Notes under the pieces: generated by a model
What the model saw: the letters and a program-made list of their open reading frames with translations, nothing else
Told to the model about the DNA's origin: nothing
The model's database searches: none
Source of the DNA: Rhodospirillales bacterium
GTDB lineage: Bacteria; Pseudomonadota; Gammaproteobacteria; Nevskiales; Nevskiaceae
DNA: 64,000 nt
Direction: 5' to 3'
NCBI GenBank assembly: GCA_903970615.1
Contig: CAJCJH010000043.1
Coordinates: 23,630 to 87,629, forward strand
Part shown: piece after piece, positions 27,785-36,194 of the stretch
Numbering within the stretch: position 1 is the stretch's first letter
Layout of the letters: each line of letters opens with the position of its first letter
Made by a program: the position numbers and the translations under genes

Positions 27785-28276
27785 ATGAACATGACTGCTG
27801 AATCGAGCAAAACGAAACCGCACTGCAAGCAAGCCGGCGCAACCGCCGTCGAGATGGCGCTGTTGTTCCCGCTTTTGTTCGCCGTTCTTTATGGAACCAT
27901 TGTCTACGGCTATGCGTTTTTCATTCAACAGGAGATCAACTTTGCGGCAGAGCAGGGCGCGCGCGCGGCGGTAGCCTTCGTTAACCCGACGGGCGTAATC
28001 ACTGACGCTAACCGTTGCACATCGGCGGCCACGCCTGCGGTGTTGACGGCGTTGTCGGCAATGTCTGCCAACGAACTCTCCTTTTTGGGAACGCCCGCTT
28101 GCACTTCAACGACCTTTACCAATCCGGCGCCGGCAATCCCGCCGACGCAGACGGAATTCAAGGTTACGGTGACATTCAATTTTCTCGGTATGCTGCCGGC
28201 GATCACACTGCCGGGCATCGGCAATATTCCCATCCTGCCACCTCTGCTGACAGCGACGGCGACGGTGCTGGAATAG
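27785..28276 (+). CDS. tadE: TadE-like pseudopilin
   Basis: Minor pilin-like protein of 163 residues of the TadE/TadF family. The N-terminal leader is cut before a hydrophobic helix: AGATAVEMALLFPLLFAVLY near residues 18-37 has the Glu at position 6 of the mature form, followed by the family's characteristic QQEINFAAEQGARAAV. A second hydrophobic run (FNFLGMLPAITLPGIG) is near residue 140. It starts 12 bases after tadV. Only one such gene is present in this cluster; many Tad loci carry both tadE and tadF. Confidence 0.85.
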   Translation: MNMTAESSKTKPHCKQAGATAVEMALLFPLLFAVLYGTIVYGYAFFIQQEINFAAEQGARAAVAFVNPTGVITDANRCTSAATPAVLTALSAMSANELSFLGTPACTSTTFTNPAPAIPPTQTEFKVTVTFNFLGMLPAITLPGIGNIPILPPLLTATATVLE

Positions 28277-28342
28277 CGACGGCAGGTAGATCGGCGGATA
28301 GTTTCCAAACGAAATTCAGACAAGCGCAGATGGGGAGCGGGA

Positions 28343-29308
28343 ATGAGCAGTAACGCAATCAAGATCATCGCCGGGGTATGTGGCGTGCTGGCGATCATCC
28401 TGGCGATCGTCAGCTACAAGATGAGCCGCAATTACGCGCAGACGGCCGCCGTGCCGGTGCAAGCTTCCACACAGGTTCAAGGCCAGACCGCCGCAGTGCC
28501 GACCACGCTGGTGGTGGTGGCGACCAAGCCGCTGATTGCGGATCAACCGATCAGCAAGGATGCGGTGGCGCTGATTCCGGTGCAGGTGGCGCCGCAGGAT
28601 TACTTTGCCAATGTCGACGACGTGGTGAATCGCACGCCGCTGATCGATGTCGATGCCGGTGCGCCGATCACGCCTCGCTTCTTCAAGGAAGCCAACCAGC
28701 TCGCCAAACTGATTCCGGCGGGCGATCAGGCGTTGTCGCTGGAACTCAACGATGTGCTCGGCGTCGGCAATTTCGTCAAGCCGGGCGATGTCGTCGATGT
28801 TCTGGTTTATCTGAAAAACGATACCAGCAACAAGATCGATCCGGCGCAGGCGCGCATCCTGCTGAAGGATGCGCTGGTGCTGGCTTACGACGAACACATC
28901 ACCACGCCGATCAAGGATGACAAACAGGACGCTGCCGCTGCGGCGCGTGCGCAGCAGCAAGGCCGGCATCAGCGAACCATCGTTCTCGCCGTGCCGAAAG
29001 AGGATGTGACGCGCGTGATGCTCGGCGCCAGCCTCGGCGACTTGCGGCTGGCCTTGCATGGCGCGGAGCCGATCGATATCGGCACGGTGGCAACCACTGC
29101 GGACACCTCGGCTTCAGGCGCCGACGCGCAAGCTGCGGCATTGCCCTTGAGTGACGACGCCAAGGCCAAGCTGGATGCCAGCAAGCCGACCGATAACGTC
29201 ATCACTTCCGCAGAACTGGCGGCGGTGAAACCGAAGAAGAAGGATGGCACCGTGCCGGTCGGTATCCAGATCTATCGTGCGGACAAGCGCGAAACGGTGT
29301 TCCCATGA
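28343..29308 (+). CDS. cpaB: Flp pilus assembly protein CpaB (RcpC)
   Basis: Pilus assembly factor of 321 residues, with an N-terminal membrane helix (IKIIAGVCGVLAIILAIVS) and a periplasmic SAF-domain region: VVVATKPLIADQPISKDAVA near 54-73 and a repeat near residue 85-105. The RcpC family has two such domains and is thought to bind peptidoglycan and help anchor the secretin. A coiled Ala/Gln stretch around 195-210 follows. Ends in ATGA shared with a possible upstream start of the secretin. Strand and order match rcpC-rcpA in other Tad loci. Confidence 0.9.
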   Translation: MSSNAIKIIAGVCGVLAIILAIVSYKMSRNYAQTAAVPVQASTQVQGQTAAVPTTLVVVATKPLIADQPISKDAVALIPVQVAPQDYFANVDDVVNRTPLIDVDAGAPITPRFFKEANQLAKLIPAGDQALSLELNDVLGVGNFVKPGDVVDVLVYLKNDTSNKIDPAQARILLKDALVLAYDEHITTPIKDDKQDAAAAARAQQQGRHQRTIVLAVPKEDVTRVMLGASLGDLRLALHGAEPIDIGTVATTADTSASGADAQAAALPLSDDAKAKLDASKPTDNVITSAELAAVKPKKKDGTVPVGIQIYRADKRETVFP

Positions 29309-29400
29309 ACCGCTGCAACGTGCTCGTTCGCCAGATGTTATCGAAAGTTTTCGTCAAGCCAGCACTCAGTCTGCACGCTAAGCAGTCAAAGGAATTGAAC

Positions 29401-30807
29401 ATGTACGGGCGCGCAGAAAGCAGCAGCATTGTGAGGTTGGCCCGCGCATTTTCGATGCGCCTCGTGTTGGCGCTGGGCGCGATCTGCGCCGCGCTGACGC
29501 TGCCGGCGATCGCCGCAACGACGGCGAGTGTGATCAATGTCGAAGTCGGTACGCAGAAGGTTTTGCGGCAGAATCATCCGGTCAGGCGGCTGGCGATCGG
29601 CGATCCGAAAACCGCCGATGTGAGCATCATCAACTCGCGTGAATTGCTGATTACCGGCAAAACGCTCGGCGTGACCAACCTGCTGATCTGGCCCGGCGAT
29701 GGCGGCTCGCAGCCGACCGAATATCGCTTGCAGGTGGGTTACAGCAATCCGGGCGAGGCCAATCCCGATCTGGCGCAGGCGCGGATTACGCCGGGCTTGG
29801 GGATTGCCGGCAGCACACCGACCTTGCTCGCGCATCGTCAGGCGGAACTGGCTTCGATCCCGCCAGCGGGCTCCGGCTCGGCAAGCGACCGCGCCAGCAA
29901 GGTGATCGATACCAGCGTGGTGCCGCTGGAAACGCAGGTGCTGAGTCAGATCAAGATCGTCGAAGTGAACAAGACAAGCCTGCAGGAATATGGCTTTAAC
30001 TTTTTGCGGCTGGGTACCAATGGTGCTCAAGGTATCACCGGGCCGGGTGCAACCAGTGGGTTAACTTCGTTCTCGAAAACCGCGGGCGTGGTCTCCAGCG
30101 CCACCGGCTTTTTGCCCATCGGCAGCGCCTTCAATTTTCTTTACGCCAACGACGGCTATCTTGGAGTGCTGAGTTTGCTGGAAACTCAGGGTCTCGCGCG
30201 CACCTTGGCGGAGCCGAGCCTGACGGCGCAAAGCGGCCAGACGGCTAGCTTCCTCGCCGGTGGCGAGTTTCCCGTTCCGGTGCCGCAGGGCGGCTCTGGT
30301 ACCGGCACCACCATCACCATCCAGTACAAGGAATTCGGCGTGCGTTTGAGTTTGACGCCGACAGTGCTGTCCAACAATCGCATTCAGTTGAAGGTGGCAC
30401 CGGAAGTCAGTGAACTGGACTACACCAACGGTGTGAGTATCGATGGCTTCGTCGTGCCGGGCCTGGATGTGCGGCGCACGGATACGACGGTCGAATTGGG
30501 CGACGGCGAGAGCTTCGTCATCAGCGGGCTGGTCAGCGAAGAACTCAAGAACAGTGTCAACAAGGTGCCTTGGCTCGGCGATCTGCCATACATCGGCGCG
30601 TTCTTCCGCCAGACCAGCATCAGCCGCGCAAACAAGGAATTGATCATGGTGGTGACGCCGCATCTGGCGCATCCGCTGCGCCGCGATGTTGCTTTGCCAG
30701 CGCTGCCGGGGCAGACCATTCAGGATTATCGTCCCGGTTTTGCGCGGACCACATTCCTGGAAACCGGCGCGTTTGGACAAACCGACGATTCAGGCTACAG
30801 CCGCTGA
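29401..30807 (+). CDS. cpaC: Tad secretin CpaC (RcpA)
   Basis: Outer membrane secretin that forms the pore of the Tad pilus. 468 residues from the ATG at 29401, chosen because AAAGGA lies seven bases upstream and a signal peptide begins there; an ATG at 29305 overlapping the cpaB stop by four bases is the alternative. The N-terminal RcpA-type domain has VRRLAIGDPKTADVSI near residue 60, and the C-terminal type II/III secretin domain carries VEVNKTSLQEYGF, LSLTPTVLSNNRIQLKVAPE and the conserved end VPWLGDLPYIGAFFR. Family call is firm. Confidence 0.93.
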   Translation: MYGRAESSSIVRLARAFSMRLVLALGAICAALTLPAIAATTASVINVEVGTQKVLRQNHPVRRLAIGDPKTADVSIINSRELLITGKTLGVTNLLIWPGDGGSQPTEYRLQVGYSNPGEANPDLAQARITPGLGIAGSTPTLLAHRQAELASIPPAGSGSASDRASKVIDTSVVPLETQVLSQIKIVEVNKTSLQEYGFNFLRLGTNGAQGITGPGATSGLTSFSKTAGVVSSATGFLPIGSAFNFLYANDGYLGVLSLLETQGLARTLAEPSLTAQSGQTASFLAGGEFPVPVPQGGSGTGTTITIQYKEFGVRLSLTPTVLSNNRIQLKVAPEVSELDYTNGVSIDGFVVPGLDVRRTDTTVELGDGESFVISGLVSEELKNSVNKVPWLGDLPYIGAFFRQTSISRANKELIMVVTPHLAHPLRRDVALPALPGQTIQDYRPGFARTTFLETGAFGQTDDSGYSR

Positions 30808-30829
30808 TTCGCCGCGCTCGGGTATCGGA

Positions 30830-32026
30830 ATGAAAAGCCAAGCCTTCGTCATCGCGGGACAGCCGGTATATTCGGCCTGGCTCGAAAATGCCGCGGGCGA
30901 TGCACTCGAATTGACACCGTTGCCGGCGGAAGAGCCGGCTGCGGTGCTGGCCCGGCTCGCCTCGGAAAAGCGTATCGATGTTATTTTCTGCGAGTTCGAC
31001 AGCCGCGGTCTGGCGCAGAAAGCGCAGCTGGTGGAGCAGCTGCTGGAACGCTATCCGCAGGTGCCGATCGTCGGTTTGGGCGCCGACGAAAATACCGCTC
31101 TGGTGCTGGCCGCGATGCGTGCCGGCGCGCGTGATTTTTTTGTACTGAAGCGCGACGATGCAACACTCGGCGTGCAAATCGGCCGGCTGCTGCGGCGTTC
31201 CAGCGCCGGCATTTCGGCGGCTGGCGCAAGCCCGAAAAAGCCGGGGCGCATTTACGGCGTATTGTCGGCGAATCCGCACGATTCGATCGCATTCATCGCC
31301 GAGCATCTAGCCTTGGCAATTGTCGAGGCCGAGCCCAAGCAGCGTGTGCTGTTGATGGACCTCGCCACGCCCGCTGGCGCTGCCGCGATCTTCCTCAACC
31401 TGACCCAAACTTACAGCGTGCTCGACGCTATCAACGACGCGCCGCGCTGTGACGAGACGCTGGTCGACACCGCGTTCACGCGGCATACCAGCGGCCTTTA
31501 CGTGCTGAGCCTGCCGGAAGATGTGTTGAACCGGCCGCATATCGATGCCGAAGAAGTGCTGCTGCTACTGCGTGTTCTTGGCAGTATGTTCGCGCATATC
31601 GTGGTGACGCTCGACGGCCATCTGCCGCTGAAATTGCTTGCAGGTGTGGCGGATCAGGTCGATCGCCTGCTGCTGTTGTCCGATCAATCGATCCTGAAAT
31701 CGCGCCATAATAAATATCTGCTGCGGGTGCTGCGTCAGGAAGGCTGCAATCTCGATCGCGCGGGTCTGCTGGTGGACAACTACCGTCGCCGGCTAGGTCT
31801 GGAGCTGAGCAACCTCGCCGAGCTTTTCGAGTTGCCGGTGGTGATGGCTTTGCAGTGCGACAGTCTGACGCGCGTCACCGCGATGAATTCCGGCGAGCCG
31901 ATCTCGTCGGTGTCGCAGAAAGATCCGTTCTGGCTGTGCATCAAGCAGCTGGCGCAGACGCTGATCACCGGGCAGTCGGCCGCGCAGCCGCCCGCGACCG
32001 GCCTGTTGAAGCGCCTGCTCGGCTGA
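30830..32026 (+). CDS. tadZ: TadZ/CpaE-type pilus localisation protein, P-loop degenerate
   Basis: ParA/MinD-like protein of 398 residues that in other Tad systems places the pilus machine at the pole. The N-terminal receiver-like region is at 1-120 and the ATPase-like domain follows with IYGVLSANPHDSIAFIAEHL near 143-162, where a normal family member would have the deviant Walker A loop KGGxGKT. The lysine and glycine-rich loop are absent, while the later conserved strands are kept (VLLMDLATPAG, HIVVTLDG, DQVDRLLLLSD). So nucleotide binding is probably lost. Start chosen at the ATG at 30830; a longer frame upstream overlaps cpaC. Confidence 0.8.
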   Translation: MKSQAFVIAGQPVYSAWLENAAGDALELTPLPAEEPAAVLARLASEKRIDVIFCEFDSRGLAQKAQLVEQLLERYPQVPIVGLGADENTALVLAAMRAGARDFFVLKRDDATLGVQIGRLLRRSSAGISAAGASPKKPGRIYGVLSANPHDSIAFIAEHLALAIVEAEPKQRVLLMDLATPAGAAAIFLNLTQTYSVLDAINDAPRCDETLVDTAFTRHTSGLYVLSLPEDVLNRPHIDAEEVLLLLRVLGSMFAHIVVTLDGHLPLKLLAGVADQVDRLLLLSDQSILKSRHNKYLLRVLRQEGCNLDRAGLLVDNYRRRLGLELSNLAELFELPVVMALQCDSLTRVTAMNSGEPISSVSQKDPFWLCIKQLAQTLITGQSAAQPPATGLLKRLLG

Positions 32027-32032
32027 CGTGCC

Positions 32033-33250
32033 ATGAGCGTGACGGAACAGAGCGAGCGTTTCCGGCTTTCGGATCAGTATCAAACGCTGAAGGCCAGCGT
32101 ACATGCGGTGTTGATTACGCAGATCGAAGAACGCAATCTCGATATCTATTCGTGGAGCGCAGACAAGGTCGAGCGCTTCGTGCTGGAGCAGGTGCGCCGC
32201 TATGTGCTGGAGCAGCGGCTGCCGGTGAATCAGCGCGAAACCGAGGTGCTGGCGCGCGATGCACGTAACGAACTGATGGGCTTCGGCCCGATCCAGCATC
32301 TGATCGAGGACGACAGCGTCAACGATATCGTCGTCAATGGTCCGACCAATGTTTTCGTCGAACGCGCCGGCAAACTTTCGGCAGTGCCGGTGCGCTTCAA
32401 CAACGATGCGCATGTGATCCGCGTGATCCAGCGCATTCTGGCGCCGCTCGGCCGGCGTCTGGACGAATCCACGCCGATGGTCGATGCGCGGTTGCCGGAT
32501 GGCTCGCGCGTCAACGCCATCATTCCGCCGATCGCGCTGGATGGTCCTTGCCTGTCGATCCGCAAGTTTCGCAAAAGCCCGCTGAGTGCCGATGATCTTT
32601 TGAAGTACGGCAGCATCACCCAGCCGGAACTGGATTATCTGCACATGCGCGTGCAGAAACGCACCAATCTCATCGTCGTCGGCGGCACCGGTTCGGGCAA
32701 GACCACCTTCCTCAATCTGCTGAGCCAGTGGGTGCCGCACGGCGAGCGTATCGTCACCATCGAAGATGCCGCCGAGCTGCGCCTGCAGCATCCGCATGTG
32801 GTGCGGCTGGAAACGCGGCCGCCAAATCTCGAAGGCGAACGTGCGGTTTCGGCACGCGACCTAGTGCGCAATGCGCTGCGCATGCGGCCAGACCGAATCA
32901 TCGTCGGCGAGGTCCGCGGCGACGAAGTGCTGGATATGCTGCAGGCGATGAACACCGGCCACGATGGTTCGATGACGACCTTGCATGCGAACAATGTGCG
33001 CGACGCGATCCATCGCATCGAACTGCTCGCCGGATTCGCCGGCTACAACGGCAACGAGACCACCTTGCACGGCCAGATTGGCGCCGCCATTCAACTGCTG
33101 GTGCAGGTATCGCGCCTGCCAAGCGGCCAGCGGCGGGTGATGTCGATCACCGAAGTTGCAGGTCTTCAGGGCCGCGAACTGGTGATGCGCGATGTGTTCC
33201 GTTACGAGGTCGACGGCGACCGTCATCTCGATTTCCGGGCCGCCGCATGA
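32033..33250 (+). CDS. tadA: Tad secretion ATPase TadA (CpaF)
   Basis: Cytoplasmic hexameric ATPase of the type II/IV secretion superfamily that powers pilus assembly. 405 residues. Walker A GGTGSGKT is at 217-224, the Asp box TIEDAAELRL follows near 240-250, the Walker B region is RPDRIIVGEVRGDEVLDM near 285-302, and the His box is DGSMTTLHANN near 312-322. The N-terminal domain contains DSVNDIVVNGP near residue 95. The stop overlaps tadB by four bases (ATGA). Confidence 0.95.
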   Translation: MSVTEQSERFRLSDQYQTLKASVHAVLITQIEERNLDIYSWSADKVERFVLEQVRRYVLEQRLPVNQRETEVLARDARNELMGFGPIQHLIEDDSVNDIVVNGPTNVFVERAGKLSAVPVRFNNDAHVIRVIQRILAPLGRRLDESTPMVDARLPDGSRVNAIIPPIALDGPCLSIRKFRKSPLSADDLLKYGSITQPELDYLHMRVQKRTNLIVVGGTGSGKTTFLNLLSQWVPHGERIVTIEDAAELRLQHPHVVRLETRPPNLEGERAVSARDLVRNALRMRPDRIIVGEVRGDEVLDMLQAMNTGHDGSMTTLHANNVRDAIHRIELLAGFAGYNGNETTLHGQIGAAIQLLVQVSRLPSGQRRVMSITEVAGLQGRELVMRDVFRYEVDGDRHLDFRAAA

Positions 33251-34176
33251 TCGCGCCACTCATCATCGTTGTGATCGCGCTTTGCCTCGCTGGCGCCGGT
33301 TTGTGGATGTTCAATCTGGCCAGGGATTCCGAGCGCAGCGAAGAAGTCAGGCAACGTCTGCAGACCGTGCTCGCCAACGAAGAAACCGAGCTGCCGATCG
33401 CGCAGAACCGGAAATTGCAGAATCCGTTGATCCGCTGGATCGTGCAGCTGTTCTGGCGCGCGGGCGCTGAAATTTCTTCGTCGCAAGCGCTGCTGGTGTT
33501 GCTGATCCCGAGCATCGTTGCGGTCTTGATCATCGCCGTTGCCGGTCTGTTCTGGGGCGGACTCATCAGCGGCGTGCTGTTGCTGATCGGTTTTGGAATC
33601 CTGTTGCGGCTCGGCGCGATGCGCCGGCTCAAGATCGTCGAACAACTGCCGGATTTCCTGGAAAGCGTGATCCGCGTTCTTGCTGCGGGCAACACTCTGG
33701 AAGAAGCCTTCGGCGCCGCCGCGCGCGAGAGCGCCGAGCCGATTCGTCCGCTGTTCATGAGTGTCGCGCGACAGGTAAAACTGGGTGCTTCGATCGATCA
33801 GGTGTTGACCGAGGTCGGCAAGGCCTACCGACTGCGCGATTTGCGTATCCTGGGGCTGACCGCAAATGTGAATCGCCGGTATGGCGGCAGCCTTCGCGCC
33901 GTGCTCAAGAGCCTGATCGTGGCGATTCGTCAGCGCATCATGGCCGAGCGGGAATTGCGCGCGCTCACCGGTGAAACGCGATTCTCGGCGCTGGTTCTGG
34001 CGCTGGTGCCGATCGGTTTGTCGCTCTACATCTACAGCCGCAACACCCAATATTATGTGACGATGTACCACGATCCCAGCGGCAAGATTCTGTTGATCGG
34101 AGCGATCCTGCTGCAAATTGCCGGCTCGCTCGCGCTGTGGCGCATGCTCAATTCGGCGGGCGGTGCCGAGTCATGA
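33247..34176 (+). CDS. tadB: Tad inner membrane platform protein TadB
   Basis: Integral membrane GspF-family protein of 309 residues, with an N-terminal helix (MIAPLIIVVIALCLAGAGLW), then two hydrophobic helices near 80-120, a cytoplasmic domain carrying ESVIRVLAAGNTLEEAFGAA near 140-160, and C-terminal helices. Forms the inner membrane platform with TadC. The ATG at 33247 overlaps the tadA stop, which is the strongest argument for this start; an open frame continues far upstream inside tadA but is a shadow. Confidence 0.92.
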   Translation: MIAPLIIVVIALCLAGAGLWMFNLARDSERSEEVRQRLQTVLANEETELPIAQNRKLQNPLIRWIVQLFWRAGAEISSSQALLVLLIPSIVAVLIIAVAGLFWGGLISGVLLLIGFGILLRLGAMRRLKIVEQLPDFLESVIRVLAAGNTLEEAFGAAARESAEPIRPLFMSVARQVKLGASIDQVLTEVGKAYRLRDLRILGLTANVNRRYGGSLRAVLKSLIVAIRQRIMAERELRALTGETRFSALVLALVPIGLSLYIYSRNTQYYVTMYHDPSGKILLIGAILLQIAGSLALWRMLNSAGGAES

Positions 34177-35111
34177 GTCCAAACCTGTTCGCCGCGATCG
34201 TCAGCGGTACCCTCATCCTGGGATTGATCGCGCTCGCGGCTCTGGCCGTGCTGGCCTATCTCGCGCGGGAGCAGCGTCGTCTGCAACGCAGAGTGTCCGA
34301 TCCAGCCTCCGCGTTTGTGCAAGACCTCGAAGGCAGGGACAAATCGGTGCTGCTGGGAATCGCCCGGCAAGGACGCGCCATCGAGCTGATCGTCGATCCC
34401 AAAGGCGAGTCGCAACGTCTGCTGGTCCAGGCCGGTTGGCGCGACACGCAATCGCGTATCGGCTACTACGTCTTTCAAGCCTTGGTGCCCGTGGTCATGG
34501 TGGTTCTGGTGGCCGCCGGAATCATCACCGGCAAAGGCAAGCTGTTTCATCCGCCATTCGTTTTCATCATTATTTTTGCCGCGTTTGCATTGGCGATCCT
34601 GATTCCCAGAATGGTGCTGCGCAAAGTTGCCGCTGCGCGTCGCCAGCGAATCCGGAATGAAGTGCCTCTGCTGGTTCACCTGCTGGTGCTGTTGTTCGAT
34701 TCTGGTCTTTCCACACGGCAAGCCCTGACCAGTCTGGTCAAGGAAGGAATCGGCGTTTTGCCGGAACTCGATAAGGAGTTCCGATTGGTCGTGCGGCAGC
34801 TCGATGCGGGCGGTGATCTGGCCACCGTGCTGCGGAGTCTGGAAGAAGTGATCGAAGTTCCGGATTTCGGCACCGTGCTCGGCGTGTTGCGTCAAGCCGA
34901 TCGTTACGGCGGTGAAGTTCGTGAACCCCTGCTGGATGCCTTGAAAGTGATCGAAGAGCGTCACGGTCTGGACCTGCGCGAGCAAGTCAACCTGATGTCG
35001 GGCCGCATGACGGTGGTGATGGTGCTGTTCTTCTTCCCGGCCTTGCTGATTTTTTCCGCCGGTCCCGCAGTGATGGCGATCATGAAAGCGATGGGCAGCA
35101 CTGCGCAATGA
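34173..35111 (+). CDS. tadC: Tad inner membrane platform protein TadC
   Basis: GspF-family partner of TadB, 312 residues, with about four hydrophobic helices (two near 10-30 and 100-145, two at the C-terminus: VVMVLFFFPALLIFSAG). The conserved cytoplasmic motif LVLLFDSGLSTRQALTSLVK is near residue 170. The ATG at 34173 overlaps the tadB stop by four bases, and the stop overlaps tadD in the same way, so tadA to tadD are coupled. Confidence 0.9.
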   Translation: MSPNLFAAIVSGTLILGLIALAALAVLAYLAREQRRLQRRVSDPASAFVQDLEGRDKSVLLGIARQGRAIELIVDPKGESQRLLVQAGWRDTQSRIGYYVFQALVPVVMVVLVAAGIITGKGKLFHPPFVFIIIFAAFALAILIPRMVLRKVAAARRQRIRNEVPLLVHLLVLLFDSGLSTRQALTSLVKEGIGVLPELDKEFRLVVRQLDAGGDLATVLRSLEEVIEVPDFGTVLGVLRQADRYGGEVREPLLDALKVIEERHGLDLREQVNLMSGRMTVVMVLFFFPALLIFSAGPAVMAIMKAMGSTAQ

Positions 35112-35803
35112 AATACCTGCTCTTGGCGGCGATCTGCCTGCTGGCTGCCTGCGTTGCCGATCCGCATCACAGCAGCGCCGCCGATGTGCCGCCGGAAAAG
35201 ATCGATCCGAAAGTGGTCGAGCAGAAAAATGCGCAGCTTCACCTGGAGTTGATCCGTGAAATGGTCGACAAAGGCCAGGATTATGCGGCCCTGGCACATA
35301 TTCAGGATTTGAAACAACACGGCGACAACGACGAACAGGTGATTCTGCTTGAAGCCGATTGCCGCCGGCATCTCGGCCAGGTGGCTGAGTCGGATCAGCA
35401 ATATCGCCGGCTGCTGAATGGACCGCTGGCAGGGCAGGCGTATCACGGCATGGGCTTGCTTTATGTGCGCACCAATCCTGCGTTCGCGTTGACCAGCCTG
35501 CGGCGTGCCTCGCAGCTGGTGCCGACCGATGCCGATATCCGCAACGATTACGGCCGTGCGCTAATGGAAGCCGGGCGCTACAACGAGGCGATGCCGGAGC
35601 TGTCCACCGCCTCCGAGTTGGCGCCGGATCAGAAAAAAAGCCGCAAGAACCTGATCGTGCTTATGATGCTGTTGCGCAACGAACCTGCGGCCACCCAGTT
35701 GGCGCAACAGTCGGCGATCGACGGCAACGAAATGCAGAAACTGCGCGAACAGGCGCTGCGGATCAGATCGATGCAAACCAGCAAACCGGCTGCTACCGGT
35801 TGA
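35108..35803 (+). CDS. tadD: Tad TPR lipoprotein TadD
   Basis: Outer-membrane-directed lipoprotein of 231 residues; lipobox LAAC with Cys15. Tetratricopeptide repeats occupy about 60-220, seen in the periodic helices ending YRRLLNGPLAGQAYHGMGLL and DYGRALMEAGRYNEAMPELS. TadD helps assembly of the secretin, in the manner of a pilotin. Overlaps tadC by four bases. Family inferred from position, lipobox and repeats together. Confidence 0.87.
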   Translation: MKYLLLAAICLLAACVADPHHSSAADVPPEKIDPKVVEQKNAQLHLELIREMVDKGQDYAALAHIQDLKQHGDNDEQVILLEADCRRHLGQVAESDQQYRRLLNGPLAGQAYHGMGLLYVRTNPAFALTSLRRASQLVPTDADIRNDYGRALMEAGRYNEAMPELSTASELAPDQKKSRKNLIVLMMLLRNEPAATQLAQQSAIDGNEMQKLREQALRIRSMQTSKPAATG

Positions 35804-35818
35804 GTCAGGAGATGGAAC

Positions 35819-36178
35819 ATGAATGAGTTCAAATTATTCGGCAATGCGCTTGCGATCGGCGCAATCATGCTCGGCTCGGCGAGCGCTGACATAGCGCTGG
35901 CGGCCGACTCGGGCGAAGCGGTGCCCGGCGCTGCGTTCGGCAGCCAGACCGATGCCTGGCTGTCGATGCAACTGAATCCGGCTTACACCGCGAACGATCC
36001 GCGGCCGATTCCGGGCGAAGTGGCCAACAAAACCTATATCCGCTATCTGAACAGCTTCTCGCATCCGATTCCCGAGCAGTTCGAGCGGCAGAGCTTCAGC
36101 AGCAGCGGCGGTGGCGGATCTTCCAGCAGCGGCAGCGGCGCCAGCAGCAGCTCCGGCTCTGGTGGCAGCAGTCCGTAA
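35819..36178 (+). CDS. DUF3613-type small exported protein
   Basis: Protein of 119 residues with a signal peptide (LFGNALAIGAIMLGSASADIALA) and a conserved core: TDAWLSMQLN near 41-50 and PIPGEVANKTYIRYLNSFSHP near 61-81, the pattern of DUF3613 proteins found at the end of Tad clusters. The last 28 residues are a Ser/Gly-only tail. Follows tadD by 15 bases on the same strand and faces rsmA tail to tail, 16 bases away. Function unknown. Confidence 0.75.
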   Translation: MNEFKLFGNALAIGAIMLGSASADIALAADSGEAVPGAAFGSQTDAWLSMQLNPAYTANDPRPIPGEVANKTYIRYLNSFSHPIPEQFERQSFSSSGGGGSSSSGSGASSSSGSGGSSP

Positions 36179-36194
36179 TCGATCCCGCTGTTGA

